Source: Jaminaea rosea (lineage: Eukaryota; Basidiomycota; Exobasidiomycetes; Microstromatales). Taken from it: DNA of 64,000 nucleotides. The notes beneath the pieces are model-generated. The model saw only the letters and a program-made list of their open reading frames with translations, searched no databases and was not told the DNA's origin. The stretch is taken from contig NW_020289980.1 of assembly GCF_003144245.1 (NCBI RefSeq), positions 124,001 through 188,000 on the forward strand, written 5' to 3'. A program made the translations under genes and the position numbers. Position 1 is the stretch's first letter. Every line of letters starts with the position of its first letter. This document shows, piece after piece, positions 49,690 to 60,674 of the stretch.

Positions 49690-52374
49690 ATGCCACCCAG
49701 GGGCAGGAGAACAGCAGCAGCAACAGCAGCAGCAGCAGCAGCTCGAGCATCTCGCGACTCGCAAGACTCGCCTGCTTCACACGACGTAGCAAGCCCTTCT
49801 CGCTCCCCTTCGCCTGCTTCAGCAGCAACTCCTCCTCCTCCCCCTCCCCTCGTATACCCCTCCGAGGCTTCCCTCCCTTCACAGCTGAGCGTGCCAGAAG
49901 CGGCATTGAAGGTCGCCAGGCACTCGCCGTGCCTCTATAAAGGTGTCGAGGATGGGGCAGAGGAAGACAGCTGCGCTTGCACCGGCCTTAAGCCCCCGAC
50001 TGACAGCCAAGTTGTAGCTCGTCGGGTCCAGGACGATAAGGGTGAAGGGAGCAGCAATGGTATCACAGCTTCAGGCTGGAACCAATGCGGAGAGTGCGGG
50101 CATGACGTGGCTTCCCACGGCAGACTAGCAGAAGATGACGAAGAGGAGCGCGTACGCCGGACCAAGGTAGCAGTGCGACTGGACGAGATACTCGAGGATA
50201 AGAAGAAGTTGCTCGACTTCCACTATACAGACGAGGATGTCGAGAGTCTCAAGAAGCAGTTACCCCGACTGAAGGATGCGGGTACCGACGGAAGCGAGAC
50301 AGGCCGACAGAAGCGATCCAGCTCGAGATCACGATCGCGCTCCCTCTCCCCCAACCACAAAAAGCGTCGCTTGGCAAGCACATCCGACTCGCCCATCACT
50401 ACCCCGCCCAAGTCACCTGAGATCACCACACCACCGCCAGCCGATGCCTCTGATCCCTCCGCCCTTCCCACAACTGACCCAGAGAAGCACCCCGTTCAAT
50501 CCTCAAAAGGCTCCGCGCTTGGCCCAGAAGAAGCGCTAGAGCAAGCCAAAGAGGCGGCAGAAAAGGAGCAGCGCGAGAAGGAGAAGGAAGAGAAGCAGAA
50601 GCTGGCCGCTCCTGGAGCAGACTTGGGGCTGGTCACTGCGGGAATCAGTATTGATCCAGATGAAGGGAGTGGGACCGGAGCTCCTCCCCCGCCGAAGAGA
50701 GAACGTCCCGCTGTGGTTGAGGAGAGGACCGGGTTAATCCAGTGCGTAGCGCCGGGCGCCTGTACAAGCATGGCGTCCTCTGATGCTGACCCTTCCTTTC
50801 TTCCTTCCTCGCCCGCACCCAGATTCCGCGTCGTATCCAATTCTGCGCTGACAGGCACCGCTCCACAAGACCTGGTCATCCTCACGGGACTCAAGAACAT
50901 CTTCCAGCGTCAGCTACCCAAGATGCCCCGCGAGTACATTACGCGGCTGGTCCTGGACAAGAATCACGTCAGTATGGCCATTGTGAAACGTGGACTGCAG
51001 GTCGTCGGCGGGATTACGTACAGGCCATTCAATAAGAGGAAGTTTGCGGAGATTGTTTTCTGTGCGATTGATAGTAGTCAGCAGGTTAAGGTGAGTGAGC
51101 GATGCGCAGCGCATATTCGGGCGGTTCGAGGAAGTGTGGGACGTTTGACTCACATTCTCTGTCTCTCACTGGCTCTCACTCGCAGGGGTATGGACAGCAT
51201 CTGATGAACCACCTCAAGGACCATGTGAAGGAGTCATCGGATGTCATGCACTTTCTCACCTACGCTGACAACTACGTGCGTGCGACGACGACATGCGACT
51301 GACTTGTTGCCTCAGCTGACCCTGGCTCTCTTCCCTCGCCCTCTCGCAGGCCATCGGCTACTTCAAGAAGCAGGTGAGCAGCCCATTCCCCATTCACCTG
51401 CCTACTTGAAAGGACCATCCACTGACCTCTTCTTCTCCTTACGCCTTCGCTGTCAGGGCTTCACAAAGGAGATCACGCTCCCTCGCTCCGTCTGGGTAGG
51501 GTACATCAAGGATTACGAAGGTGGCACGCTCATGCAGTGCAGCATGGTGCCGAGGGTGCGATATCTTGAGGTGCACGAGATGCTGGCCAGGCAGAAGGAG
51601 TTGGTGTTGGCAAAGATCAGGTTAGCGAGACGGCGAGACAGCGAAGCTAGCGCGCGTGCGAAGCTGATTTCGATCCATCGACCCCGCGACAGGAGCATCT
51701 CGAAGAGTCACATTGTGCATCCCGGTCTGGAAGTATTCAAGCAACAGCGTGCCGTCAAAGACGACGACGACGACATCCCCCTGGCCTCCCAATCTGGCCC
51801 CTCATCCGACGCTGACCTGGACAGCGAAGCGTACCTCTCGCACATCAAATCTCAATTCAAAGTCCAACCCTCCTCCGTCCCCGGCCTCGCCACCTCAGGC
51901 TGGACACCAGAGATGGACGTCATCTCCCGTCGTCCCCGCCGTGGCCCGCACCACGGTCTTTTGCGCTCCATCCTCGTCGAGCTCACGAATCACGGTTCCG
52001 CCTGGCCCTTCCTTCGCCCAGTCAACGCGGACGAGGTGCCCGACTACTATTCCGTCATTACAGAGCCTATGGACCTTGCCACGATGGAGGGCAAGCTCGA
52101 GGCCAATCAGTACGCACAGGATGGACTTGATGGGCTGGTCAAAGATGCGCAGAGGATCTTTGATAATTGCAGGGCGTATAATCCGAAGAATTCGCCCTAC
52201 GCCAAATGCGCGGATAAGTTGGAGCGCTTTTTGAAGGAGAATTTGCCGATGGTGAGCATAGCATGAGAGGCAAGCACAGCTTGGAATATGGACAATAGAT
52301 ATCAGGACGCTGACCACTTCTCGTCTTTTTCACTTGACCGCTCGCAGTGGAAACAATCTGCCGGTATCCTTTAG
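49690..52374 (+). CDS. GCN5: Histone acetyltransferase GCN5
   Basis: Catalytic subunit of SAGA/ADA, acetylating histone H3 tails. Six exons, 49690-50741, 50823-51090, 51186-51275, 51350-51373, 51457-52251 and 52348-52374, give 751 residues. The GNAT domain (about 352-530) has [20 protein letters not shown], the catalytic Glu in [10 protein letters not shown], and the acetyl-CoA loop [15 protein letters not shown] created by splicing exons 2 and 3. Exon 4 is a 24-nt microexon (AIGYFKKQ). The bromodomain (about 645-743) has [19 protein letters not shown] and the acetyl-lysine Asn ([10 protein letters not shown]). The last exon adds WKQSAGIL. An N-terminal extension (about 60-190) has Cys95/Cys97 and CGECGH (Cys133, Cys136, His138), recalling the metazoan PCAF N-terminal region. 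The segment 200-340 is disordered. Confidence 0.95.
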
Positions 52375-52455
52375 CCTATTTCCCCTCTCCCTCTTTTCTA
52401 CAGCCCCTGCCCGTCGATTCTCGAGCCCTTTTGTACTATTCATCTCCATCTGCTT

Positions 52456-54809
52456 TCAATCGATTCTCACACGCTGGTACATCCTCCCAATAGCCCACCA
52501 GCACGCGAGATACCCGATCGTGCCAAAGAGCACAAAGTCGAGCAGGCAGAGCAGCGTCAGGTACGAGAGGTAGAGGACCTTCTCGCTCAGCCCGGGGAGG
52601 GAGAGACGAGTCGTCCAGTAGAAGAGCTGCGTGCGCGAAGACCAAAATGTGGCATAAGTGTTCAGTGCGAGAGATTTGAAGCCGCAGAATTCTTTTCGCG
52701 CCATACTCACGCCGTAGAGGAAAAGCCAAACTGCCGACCCTCCTCCAGTGTAGAAGGAACGCCATTGCCATCTCCACTCCTCTGCGCAGAGGTGGAAGTA
52801 GGCAAAAAGGACGCTCACTGTTGCTGTGGTTGTTGCGGTGACGACGAATGTGCTTGCGAGGAAGCTACGCGTGCGCGAGTAGCGGGGTAGAAAGGGATGT
52901 GTGGTCAGTGCCAATGCTGAGAGGGTGAGGAAGAGGGGGGAGGGAGAAACTTACCCAAACGCGTAGTAGATTCTTGTGCCAAAGAGCGAGCTCAAGATGA
53001 AGTGCAGCTCCAGGAAGGCGGCCCCGAAGGGCAGGATACCCCCAATGAGCATGCTGGGCCCGGGCTCAAGGTACCATGGTCCCGGCGGGATCTGCCTAGG
53101 AATTGCATTGGTACGCACCACCTTCTTCCATGGCCCCTTCCTAACACCAAAGAAGCCGCCTACTGCGACGAGCGGAACGTCGAGCAAGAACCAGAGGGCC
53201 ACGAGCGCCAAGAAGGTACCAAAGGGCACGGCGCTTGCCGATCCGGAGATGAGGAGGAAGAAGTTGAGCAAGCTCAGTAGCCCGTACACCGCTGTGGGGA
53301 AGAGGAGGGCAGTCCCTAGTATGCACTTCTGCCATTGCTCCCCATCCAAGGTGGCGTAGAGGCGCGTGGCTACGTAGCCTGCAACGGAGCCGAAGAGACA
53401 CCACCCAACTACCATGACCGTTGCGAGGGAGCCGCGGTTCGAGGGGGAGAGGAAGCCGAGCAAGGCAAAGGCGAGGGTGATGCCCGACATGGCGATTAGC
53501 TGGGAGCCAGTGCCTACTGCGATGCTTAGCAGGAGCGGATGGGAGGGAGTGCGATAGATTTCGCCGTGGATGAGCTTCCACCCGAAGTCCTGGCGGTGAG
53601 CAGGGGAGGGGGATCATTAGTGGTGGGTTGAGAGGTAGGCAGAGAGAGTGGAAGATGCGGCTCACCTCTTGCAGGCCTTCGTCCAGGTCGAGCGCATTGT
53701 AGCGATTGATGTCCTGTTACGGCGGCGTAGCTCACTTGTCAGCTGTACGCTTTCCCTGACTGCTCCCCACCACTGCCCTTGAACTCACCTTGGTCACGTT
53801 CCTCATCAAGATCATCGCAACCATCAAGCACAGGAAGCTCACGACGACGATTGAGTTGACGAGGGCAAAGACGTGAACCTTGGCGTCGAATACACGCAGG
53901 TAGGCATCCCAGCGCGTGGCCCAAGGGGTTGAGGACTCCTTCCAGAAGACGTCCATCGTGTAAGCGACCGTGCGGTTAGGCCCTCTGCGAGCGAGGAGGT
54001 GGGCATGGTCAGTGAGCTGGCAGGGTAGAACTCTTTGTCCGCTTCACTCACATCTCTGTGTCTGAAAGCCGCAGCGGCGCAACAGCGTTACAGTCCGGAC
54101 TGCCTCCTACCGCTCCTCCCGCACTGTCCTTGCTCTGCGGGAACACGTACGCGCCCACGATCCTGTATTCTCCCTCCTTGCGCTTGTGGTACTCGATGTA
54201 TACCGACAAGTGGTTGTTGAGCGCCGGTGACTCGTATGCCAGTCCATGATCATCCAACAGCCTGCCTAGCGGAAATCCGATGGAGTAGAAGATCTCGTTT
54301 GTCCTATCTGCGACCTTCTTCGTCGCGACGGGAAGCCCGTCCACCATCCAGTTGACAGCATATTGCTCGCGTATCCTCTCATTGATCCACACTTGATCCT
54401 CAGCTGGTACACTCACTGTGCAGACGTGCCTGCACTTCTCCTCCTTGAGCAGACTCGCATCGATTGCGGACGAGTAGATGCGATCGCCGAAGAGGGCACT
54501 ACCCAGCCCCTCGCTCTGTGCTTCTACTCCGTCCTTTGGCTGGCAGAAGTGGAAGCGCGGGTCATAGTAGTCTAAGGATATCAGAGAGTTGAGCGTGTTG
54601 CTGTTGATGCCCGAGCCGGGTCCGTTAGAGGGACCAGTGGAAGCGCCCGTCATTGGTTGGAGGGAGTTGACCGTGAATGGTACGCGGGAGCCAAGCGAGT
54701 AGGAGCGGGGTGCTGAGCCCGGGAGGTACCATGCTTGTGAGGATGGTAGCGTGAAGAGTAGTATTGCAGCAGCAAGCAGAGCCACCCTTGGGGTTGAGGG
54801 CAGTGGCAT
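52456..54809 (-). CDS. TM9 superfamily (nonaspanin/EMP70) protein
   Basis: Six exons: 54809-54052, 53984-53789, 53713-53666, 53589-52955, 52864-52711 and 52626-52456; 653 residues. A signal peptide (about 1-26) is followed by WYLPGSAPRSYSLGSRVPF, the family opening. The lumenal domain (~27-280) includes DYYDPRFHFCQP and RIREQYAVNWMVDGLPV. Nine membrane helices follow, starting with FALVNSIVVVSFLCLMVAMI and the cytosolic RNVTKDINRYN and EDFGWKLIHGEIYRTPSHP loops. Exon 3 is 48 nt. The end YQRVRID resembles the KxD/E COPI-binding Golgi-retention tail, with Arg in place of Lys. Such proteins sort membrane proteins with Gly-rich helices in the Golgi and endosomes. Confidence 0.94.
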
Positions 54810-55006
54810 GATGGTGGCGCCGCAAGAGGATGTGAGGGGAACGAAGGAAAGGAACACGACGCAGCGCTGTGTGCTTCAGCCTCGACGTGTGTCGTCCCTT
54901 CTGGTGCCAGTCCGCCGCCCTTTTTCGTTGGCCCGAGCGTCCCGCACACCGCGCTGCTTTTGCTTTCTTCTCCTCTACTCGTTTACCTGACCATCAATCT
55001 CACAGC

Positions 55007-55699
55007 ATGACCTCTTCACCATCCTCCTCGTCATCAACACTCAAGCAGACGCACCATCTCATCACCATCCCGCTCTCGCCGCAACACGAAGAACAACTCA
55101 TAGTCTCCACCCTCTACCTGCGCGACTCCCTCTTCGTCTGGTGTGGCGTGACGGATCGCGGTGCTGAGATACAGGCAGAGCTCGCTCAGCAGGCAGCAGC
55201 TGCGTCATCGTCTACATCCTTGCCACCACCAGCCCAAGCTACATCATCCGACGACAAGCTGTCAGAGGCAGCACTCGCCTCTCTGAGCGAAGAAGAGCGT
55301 CGCCAACTGGAAGTGGATCGCAAAGTGGACGAGGAGATTGCCAAGGCAATGGAAGCGGCCGGTCGCTCTGGACCCGCGGACGACGACGCATCTTCATCAA
55401 CATCGCAGCCCACCGGCCACCTAGCAAGAGAGTGGGCAATGGCCATGCATACCAAGGCGGGCGCCAATACTGCAGCCACTTCACTCTTTCGCACCCCTGC
55501 CGACACGGCTGCTCCGATGGCCCGTCGATTGGCAAAGAGGCTCGGCATCCCACAGGTGCACCTCTCCCTTTCGCTTCCGCCAGACTTTGGGTTCAATGCT
55601 GCGGCTGGAGCGGGTATGGCAGGGCCATCACCGCTACTGAGCTTGGAGAAGGGGATCGAGGAAGCAGTCTCGGGCAACGCGGGCGGACGAAGATGCTGA
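55007..55699 (+). CDS. Proteasome assembly chaperone 4 (PAC4/PSMG4)-like
   Basis: Intronless, 230 residues. The first half has the PAC4 strand pattern (HHLITIPLSPQHEEQLIVST, then LYLRDSLFVWCGVTD). The second half continues it (LAREWAMAMHTKAG, TSLFRTPADTAAPMARRLAKRLG and VHLSLSLPPDFGFNA). The two halves are separated by about 85 residues of Ala/Ser/Glu-rich sequence that human PAC4 (123 residues) does not have. With PAC3, PAC4 guides assembly of the 20S alpha ring. The start is the first ATG of the frame with a short Ser-rich lead. The call rests on spacing of hydrophobic blocks and the RRLAKR element, so moderate confidence. Confidence 0.72.
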   Translation: MTSSPSSSSSTLKQTHHLITIPLSPQHEEQLIVSTLYLRDSLFVWCGVTDRGAEIQAELAQQAAAASSSTSLPPPAQATSSDDKLSEAALASLSEEERRQLEVDRKVDEEIAKAMEAAGRSGPADDDASSSTSQPTGHLAREWAMAMHTKAGANTAATSLFRTPADTAAPMARRLAKRLGIPQVHLSLSLPPDFGFNAAAGAGMAGPSPLLSLEKGIEEAVSGNAGGRRC

Positions 55700-55777
55700 C
55701 GTGTATATTAGGGATGGTTCAATAGGTTGCTTCTATGCTGGACTGCGGCGCTGTTCTCATTCTCGACTTTCCTTCAA

Positions 55778-57736
55778 TCATTGGTGCCCTCCACGGCCAC
55801 CACGTCCCCCTCCTCCGCCGCCACCCCTGCCTCCTCGCCCACGTCCACCTCCCGGCCCACCCCCACCACGCTTAGCCGCTCCTCCCCCACCTCGCCTATT
55901 CTTGCCATCTCGAGGAGCATAATGCGTCTTCCACATACCCGTCTCCACCACTGGCCTCTTCGGGTATCCCTCCGGCACCCCTCCCTCGCCCAGCGTCCAG
56001 GGATGAGGCACCTCGTTTCTATTCTGCGGCAACAACTTCTTCAATGGCGGGAGCCAGGTGGTCATATACTCTCCCTTGCCGTCGTAGTCCTTTGCTTGCT
56101 TGATCGCATTGAACTGGCGGGATGAGCGAGGGTCGTTGCCCACGCCAGCGACATACTGCCAGTTCCCGTAATTGGAGTTGGGGTCGTAGTCCACTAGCAG
56201 GGACTCGAAGTACTCTGCACCGTACCGCCAATCGAAGCCTAGGTCCTTTGTGAGGAAGGAGGCCACGTTCTGCCTTGAGCGATTGGATTGGAAGCCGGTC
56301 TGAATGAGTTCCTTCTGGGAGGCGTCGATGAGGGGCACGCCTGTCGTGCCGTTCATCCAGCGGACAAAGGCATCGTTGGGGTCGTCGAGGGACTGCGGAT
56401 AGACCCACGAGGCCTGCTTTTGGTCGGCCGCCTTGGGGTCGAGCTCGCCTTCGATTCCACGTTGGGTGAAAAGGGCAGATCCGTACTTCCACCCCACGTA
56501 GAAGAAGTAATCGCGCCACAACAGCTCAAAGATGATCCAGTAGCCTCCACCGCTCCTGGTCCCACTAGCGGCATCCAATTTGTGCGCTCTCTGCGCAATG
56601 TCCCTCGGTGACAAAAGGCCGAGTCCGAGTGCGGCTGAGAACTTTGTCGAGTAGTCTGTCCCAAGCAGGCCATTCCTCGTCTCCTTGTACGTCGCTGCAG
56701 GAGGTTTGCTGCCGCCAAAGTAATGCTCCATCCTCTCCAGCGCCTCGGTCTCGCCGCCCTTGAACGGTAGAGCGCTCGGTACTTGGTCCAGCTCGGAATC
56801 ACGCAGCTTGGTGTGGTTACCAGGCGCAGGATTGTCGAAGAGGGGCTTGTGCAGCGCAGAGATGACGGAGTTGAGATCCTGCCCTTCAAGCGAGTAGACG
56901 CCCGCAGCGTTCTCGATCTTGGGCAGGGAGGGGAAGGGCATGAGCTTATTCGGCGCAGGGACCGGATTACGGAATCCTCCTCCCTCTACGCGCTTGCGGA
57001 ATTGGGTAAAGACGTCGGGAAGGTCCTTGACGGAGAAGTCGCTGCGACGCGAAGTGAAAGGGCCAAGAGTCAGCGTGATTGAAAGACTTGACGGCTTGCC
57101 ATGGCGTCTCGCTTCGCACTTACAGATCCTCGGGGTGAACGAGCGCCTTGCCATGGATGAGCTTGAGCGGCGTCTGGGTTTCTTGCAATGCGCTCTTGAT
57201 TTTCTTCTCCGTCGTCATCTCCTCAGTGTTATGCTCCCTCGTCATCCACACGGCCTCAATCTCGTCTCCCTGACCCTTGAGCGCCTTGACGATGGCGGCT
57301 ACCACCTTCTCTGGCTGACCGGCCCAGACAGACAGGTCTGAGTTGCGGGAGCGTAGACGGGATTGGAGGTCGTACACTGAGTGGGTGATGAAGCTGTGCA
57401 CGCGAGCATGCGGGCAATTGGGTCAGCATCCCTGGCCACTCATTGGCAGTCGCCATCCTTGCGGCGCGCCCGCGCTCACCTCGCCCTGTGCTCTCCACAT
57501 CTCCAGAATCCAGCGGTCCTCGTCCTAGCCTCTGTAGCTGGTTCTCCTTTCTTAAGCCCGTGAAACCCACCCACCTCAATCATCTTCTGATCGTAGACAT
57601 AGATGGGGAGCAGGTGCGTGATGGGCTTACGGAAGGCGTTGGACGAGGGCGACGGGTCGGCGGCCAAGTGGAAGATCTGGTTGTCCTGTACTCGCAGGTC
57701 CGCACGGAGTACGGCGAGAAGGATGTTGCGGGGCAT
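55778..57736 (-). CDS. DASH-type cryptochrome/photolyase with RGG tail
   Basis: Three exons: 57736-57480, 57393-57124 and 57041-55778; 596 residues. The photolyase domain (MPRNILLAVLRADLRVQDN, then IYVYDQKMIEVGGF) continues through GFWRCGEHRASFITHSVYDL, created by the first splice. The FAD domain shows LLGTDYSTKFSAALGLGLLS, WIIFELLWRDYFFYVGWK and QSNRSRQNVASFLTKDLG, then the DASH block DYDPNSNYGNWQYVAGVGND. CRY-DASH proteins bind FAD and a folate antenna, repair pyrimidine dimers in single-stranded DNA and may bind RNA. The last ~45 residues are Gly/Arg only (RGG boxes), a likely RNA-binding tail. Cytosolic, nuclear or mitochondrial location is open. Confidence 0.95.
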
Positions 57737-58011
57737 GGTGACAACCGACAAGAGGTGAGATAGAAGGCGACAAGAAGGTGTGGCTCGAATGACGGCCAAA
57801 TATTCATTAAAGCTGCACTGGCAGGGGCGGCTGACCTTGATTAGGCCATCTTCGATCTCTCGAGACCCTCGTCAATGCAGGGTCCCCACCGCGGAAGGGC
57901 CCACGCGAGCAAAAGTCAAGGCATGCAATGCAGATCGAGGCGACGTCATGATGCTGCGAGCGAGAGCAAAAGAAAGGTGTCTACGAGAGCCATGGTATTG
58001 TGTCTACACGC

Positions 58012-58642
58012 TTAGCGGCCATCGTCGAAGATTTCTGCATTCTTGCACATCGCCTTGTACTGATGGGAAGGGAGGATGGATGGTGTGTTAGATCTACGCC
58101 AGCTCTAGTTTCCTCTCTGCGTCGCCGCCCGTCTCAGTCGACTCACCTCGGCGAGGGGCATGTTCTGTACTGCGAGATTGGATGCCTATCAGGAGGAGAC
58201 CGAGGGAGAGGAGGATCAGAATGGTGACCAGTCAAAAGAATCAGCAGTCACGCTCGCTCACGACCTCGACGACGCTCTTTGGTGCCACCCTCATCCTGTC
58301 AATCTCCTTTTTCTCTCCCACCTCGACAGCAAGTAGGCTGCCATCCCTGCTCGTCCGCGAGTCGATGATGAGAAAGCTTGCTGACCAGCTCCGACTGTCT
58401 GGTAGCTTTGCCGATGTTGTGTACGCTACGAGTGCTTTGACTTGCTCATCAATCGATGAGGATTGGCTGCAGTCGTCTGGCAGGTTCACAGGCACAACTG
58501 CATCCCACAACCCGCTCTCCCCGGGCGGCACCTCGTTCGATGTCACTTCTGCGATATAGCTCGTCGAGCGGATGCCGGCCAAGAGCTTCTCAACCTCTGA
58601 TGATGACGCGCCTGCGACGTTGAAGAGTGGTAGTGAAGACAT
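58012..58642 (-). CDS. Small protein resembling DUF6924, three exons
   Basis: Three exons: 58642-58262, 58185-58147 and 58059-58012, all phase 0, 155 residues. MSSLPLFNVAGASSSEVEKL, then a Trp-containing loop (GLWDAVVPVNLPDD), ALVAYTT, the strand SASFLIIDSRTSRDGSLLAV, and after the first splice SVVEVASNLAVQNMPLAE. Exon 3 adds YKAMCKNAEIFDDGR. The SFLIIDSRT...LLAVE strand pair and the final NL-x-NM-x(3)-E helix match the layout of DUF6924, a small family of unknown function in bacteria and fungi; I recall this pattern and cannot verify it here. Exon 2 is only 39 nt. No signal or membrane segment. Divergent from the P450 (273 bp). Confidence 0.65.
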
Positions 58643-58915
58643 GTTGGCGGCGGCGTGCGTGGTGATGATGCGCAGGAATGACAAGTGAGCTTTGAGCTCT
58701 GATTTCTCCACTCCGCTTCCCGCCCGTTTCTCATGGCTGTCGAGTTGATCCATCTTGCCCCGCAATCCACGCGTGGCGCGCACGAAGACGAACAAAGGAA
58801 GCCACCATGGCCATGACGAGGACAAAGGAAGCTCAAAAAGAGCTCTTAGAGGCCTTGCATCCGTCATCAGCATCTTCTCGAGCTCCTTCGTCATCCTGCT
58901 AGTCGCTTCGTGGCT

Positions 58916-60400
58916 ATGTCACTCCTCCTCTACGGCTTTGCCTTCGTGGGCCTGCTCCTCTACTCCATTTGGCCAAAGCGTCGTCTCGCCCCCGGTCCCC
59001 CGCGACTCCCAATAGTAGGCTCCTTGCCATTCATCGATCAGTCAAAGCACCTGCTTGAGCAAGCACCTGCGTGGCGAGAAAAGTACGGCGGAGTGGTCCA
59101 AGTGTCCCTCGGAATGGCCGATTGGCTCCTCATCACCAAGGTTGCGGACGCCCGACAGCTGCTGTACGGCACAGCGGTGGAAGATAGACCGAGACTGATG
59201 CTCTACCATGACGAAATCCATCCTGAACGTTGGCTGGGACCCGCCGCCAAGGCAGACGAGTGGATCCTGGCCACACGCCGCGTGACGGGCCAGCTGGTCC
59301 GTACCGTTGGCGATCACGGCGGCGAACATGCTGCCAAGATGATGCTCGAATGGCTCGAGTTCCATCTCAAGGAGCAGCCCGACTTCGAGCGTACCCTCTG
59401 GCACTTCGCCGTAGCCAACGCTCTCGAGTCGGCGTACGGTATCCAGCTAGAGTCCGCATCTCAAGCAGCAGAATTCGACGAGCTCCAAGACTTGATCGAT
59501 ACAGGCAGACACATGATGACAGCTTTCGATCCCCAGAGCGAGCCAACGGTATTCTTTCCCTTCGTGGAGCATCTCAATCCGTCCAGAACGAGGACAATAA
59601 AGGCAAGGGGTGCCGCAATGTATGCCGAATGGGAGACGAGGGCAAAAAGATTGGGTGGGAAGGTGAGGGAAATGGGCAAGAACGCTAAGGCGAGTCAGTT
59701 CGATCTCGCTGGACGAGACAAGGAGTATAGCATGACGGAGGATGAGCTCGATTATCAGGGGGCATTACTGCTCGTCGGTACGCTCGATACAGTCTACCAT
59801 ACGAGCGTGCTCGCTGCCGCGTGCTTTGCGTACTTGGGAGATGCGCAACAGCAGATACGCGAAGAAGTTGACGCCCTTTCAGCTCAAGGCGCACCAGCGT
59901 CACAGTCACCCAAGCTCGTAGCCTTCCTGCGCGAGACTCTCCGCCTCTATCCCTTCGCGGCCACGGGTTTCCCCCGCCAGACGAGCAAGCCCCTGCCACT
60001 TCCAGGCCGTAGCGACAAGGTCCTGCCCGTAGGGACGGTTCTCGTGCCGCTCACTATGACTCTCGCCCGTGATCAAGAGTACTGGGGCCCCGATGCCGAA
60101 GAGCACAACTATCGACGCTTCATGGAGGACGACACGCTGAAGGCGCAGCCCTTCCCGGTCTTTGGGTACGGGTATGGGCGCAGGGCTTGCCCCGGGTATC
60201 GGCTTGCGGAGGTCATGATGGCAAACGCCATCGGAGGCCTACTGAGCCGCTATGAGTTGAGCTTCGAAGGGAGAGATAGCGGTGAGACAGATGCGACTGC
60301 CACGCTGGATGAGACGCTACGAATCAAGTTGCGGGGGAACGTCTTCATGATGGATCTGCCTCGATGTCGGACTACGAGGCGGCGAGACTGTCCGATGTAG
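58916..60400 (+). CDS. Cytochrome P450, ER-anchored
   Basis: Intronless, 494 residues. N-terminal membrane anchor (about 2-20, SLLLYGFAFVGLLLYSIW) with a Lys-Arg-Arg then Pro-rich hinge LAPGPPRLPIVGSLPF. I-helix region GALLLVGTLDTVYHTSVLAA, where the usual AGxDT is represented by GTLDT. ExxR motif LRETLRLYPFAA and PERF region HNYRRFMEDD, where the usual Pro-Glu is replaced. The heme loop is VFGYGYGRRACPGYRLAE with axial Cys425. The signature thus reads YGYGRRACPG, with Tyr where Phe is usual and a duplicated FGYG. Clan and substrate cannot be assigned. Lies between two metabolic genes with no sign of a biosynthetic cluster. ATG at 58916 precedes the anchor. Confidence 0.9.
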   Translation: MSLLLYGFAFVGLLLYSIWPKRRLAPGPPRLPIVGSLPFIDQSKHLLEQAPAWREKYGGVVQVSLGMADWLLITKVADARQLLYGTAVEDRPRLMLYHDEIHPERWLGPAAKADEWILATRRVTGQLVRTVGDHGGEHAAKMMLEWLEFHLKEQPDFERTLWHFAVANALESAYGIQLESASQAAEFDELQDLIDTGRHMMTAFDPQSEPTVFFPFVEHLNPSRTRTIKARGAAMYAEWETRAKRLGGKVREMGKNAKASQFDLAGRDKEYSMTEDELDYQGALLLVGTLDTVYHTSVLAAACFAYLGDAQQQIREEVDALSAQGAPASQSPKLVAFLRETLRLYPFAATGFPRQTSKPLPLPGRSDKVLPVGTVLVPLTMTLARDQEYWGPDAEEHNYRRFMEDDTLKAQPFPVFGYGYGRRACPGYRLAEVMMANAIGGLLSRYELSFEGRDSGETDATATLDETLRIKLRGNVFMMDLPRCRTTRRRDCPM

Positions 60401-60674
60401 CGTAGCTAGTGTGTCCCATCAATATGTACCTTTAGCTTTCTACGATCTCCACCTCCTACCGTAGATTGATTGTGGGCGGGTCAACGTATCGAGTGCGCTT
60501 GGGCCTGGGCGGACGCGGACAGAGAGCCAAGGCGAGGCGAGCAAGTCGAGACTGATCGGCTGGGCGCAAGCGGAGGGCGGGCGATGGATCGAGTGAGCCA
60601 ATGGGTGCTTTTCGCCATCGGCCATCGTCTGCAATCTTTCACTTCCTTTTCCATCATCTGCGCCGCTAGCCAAC

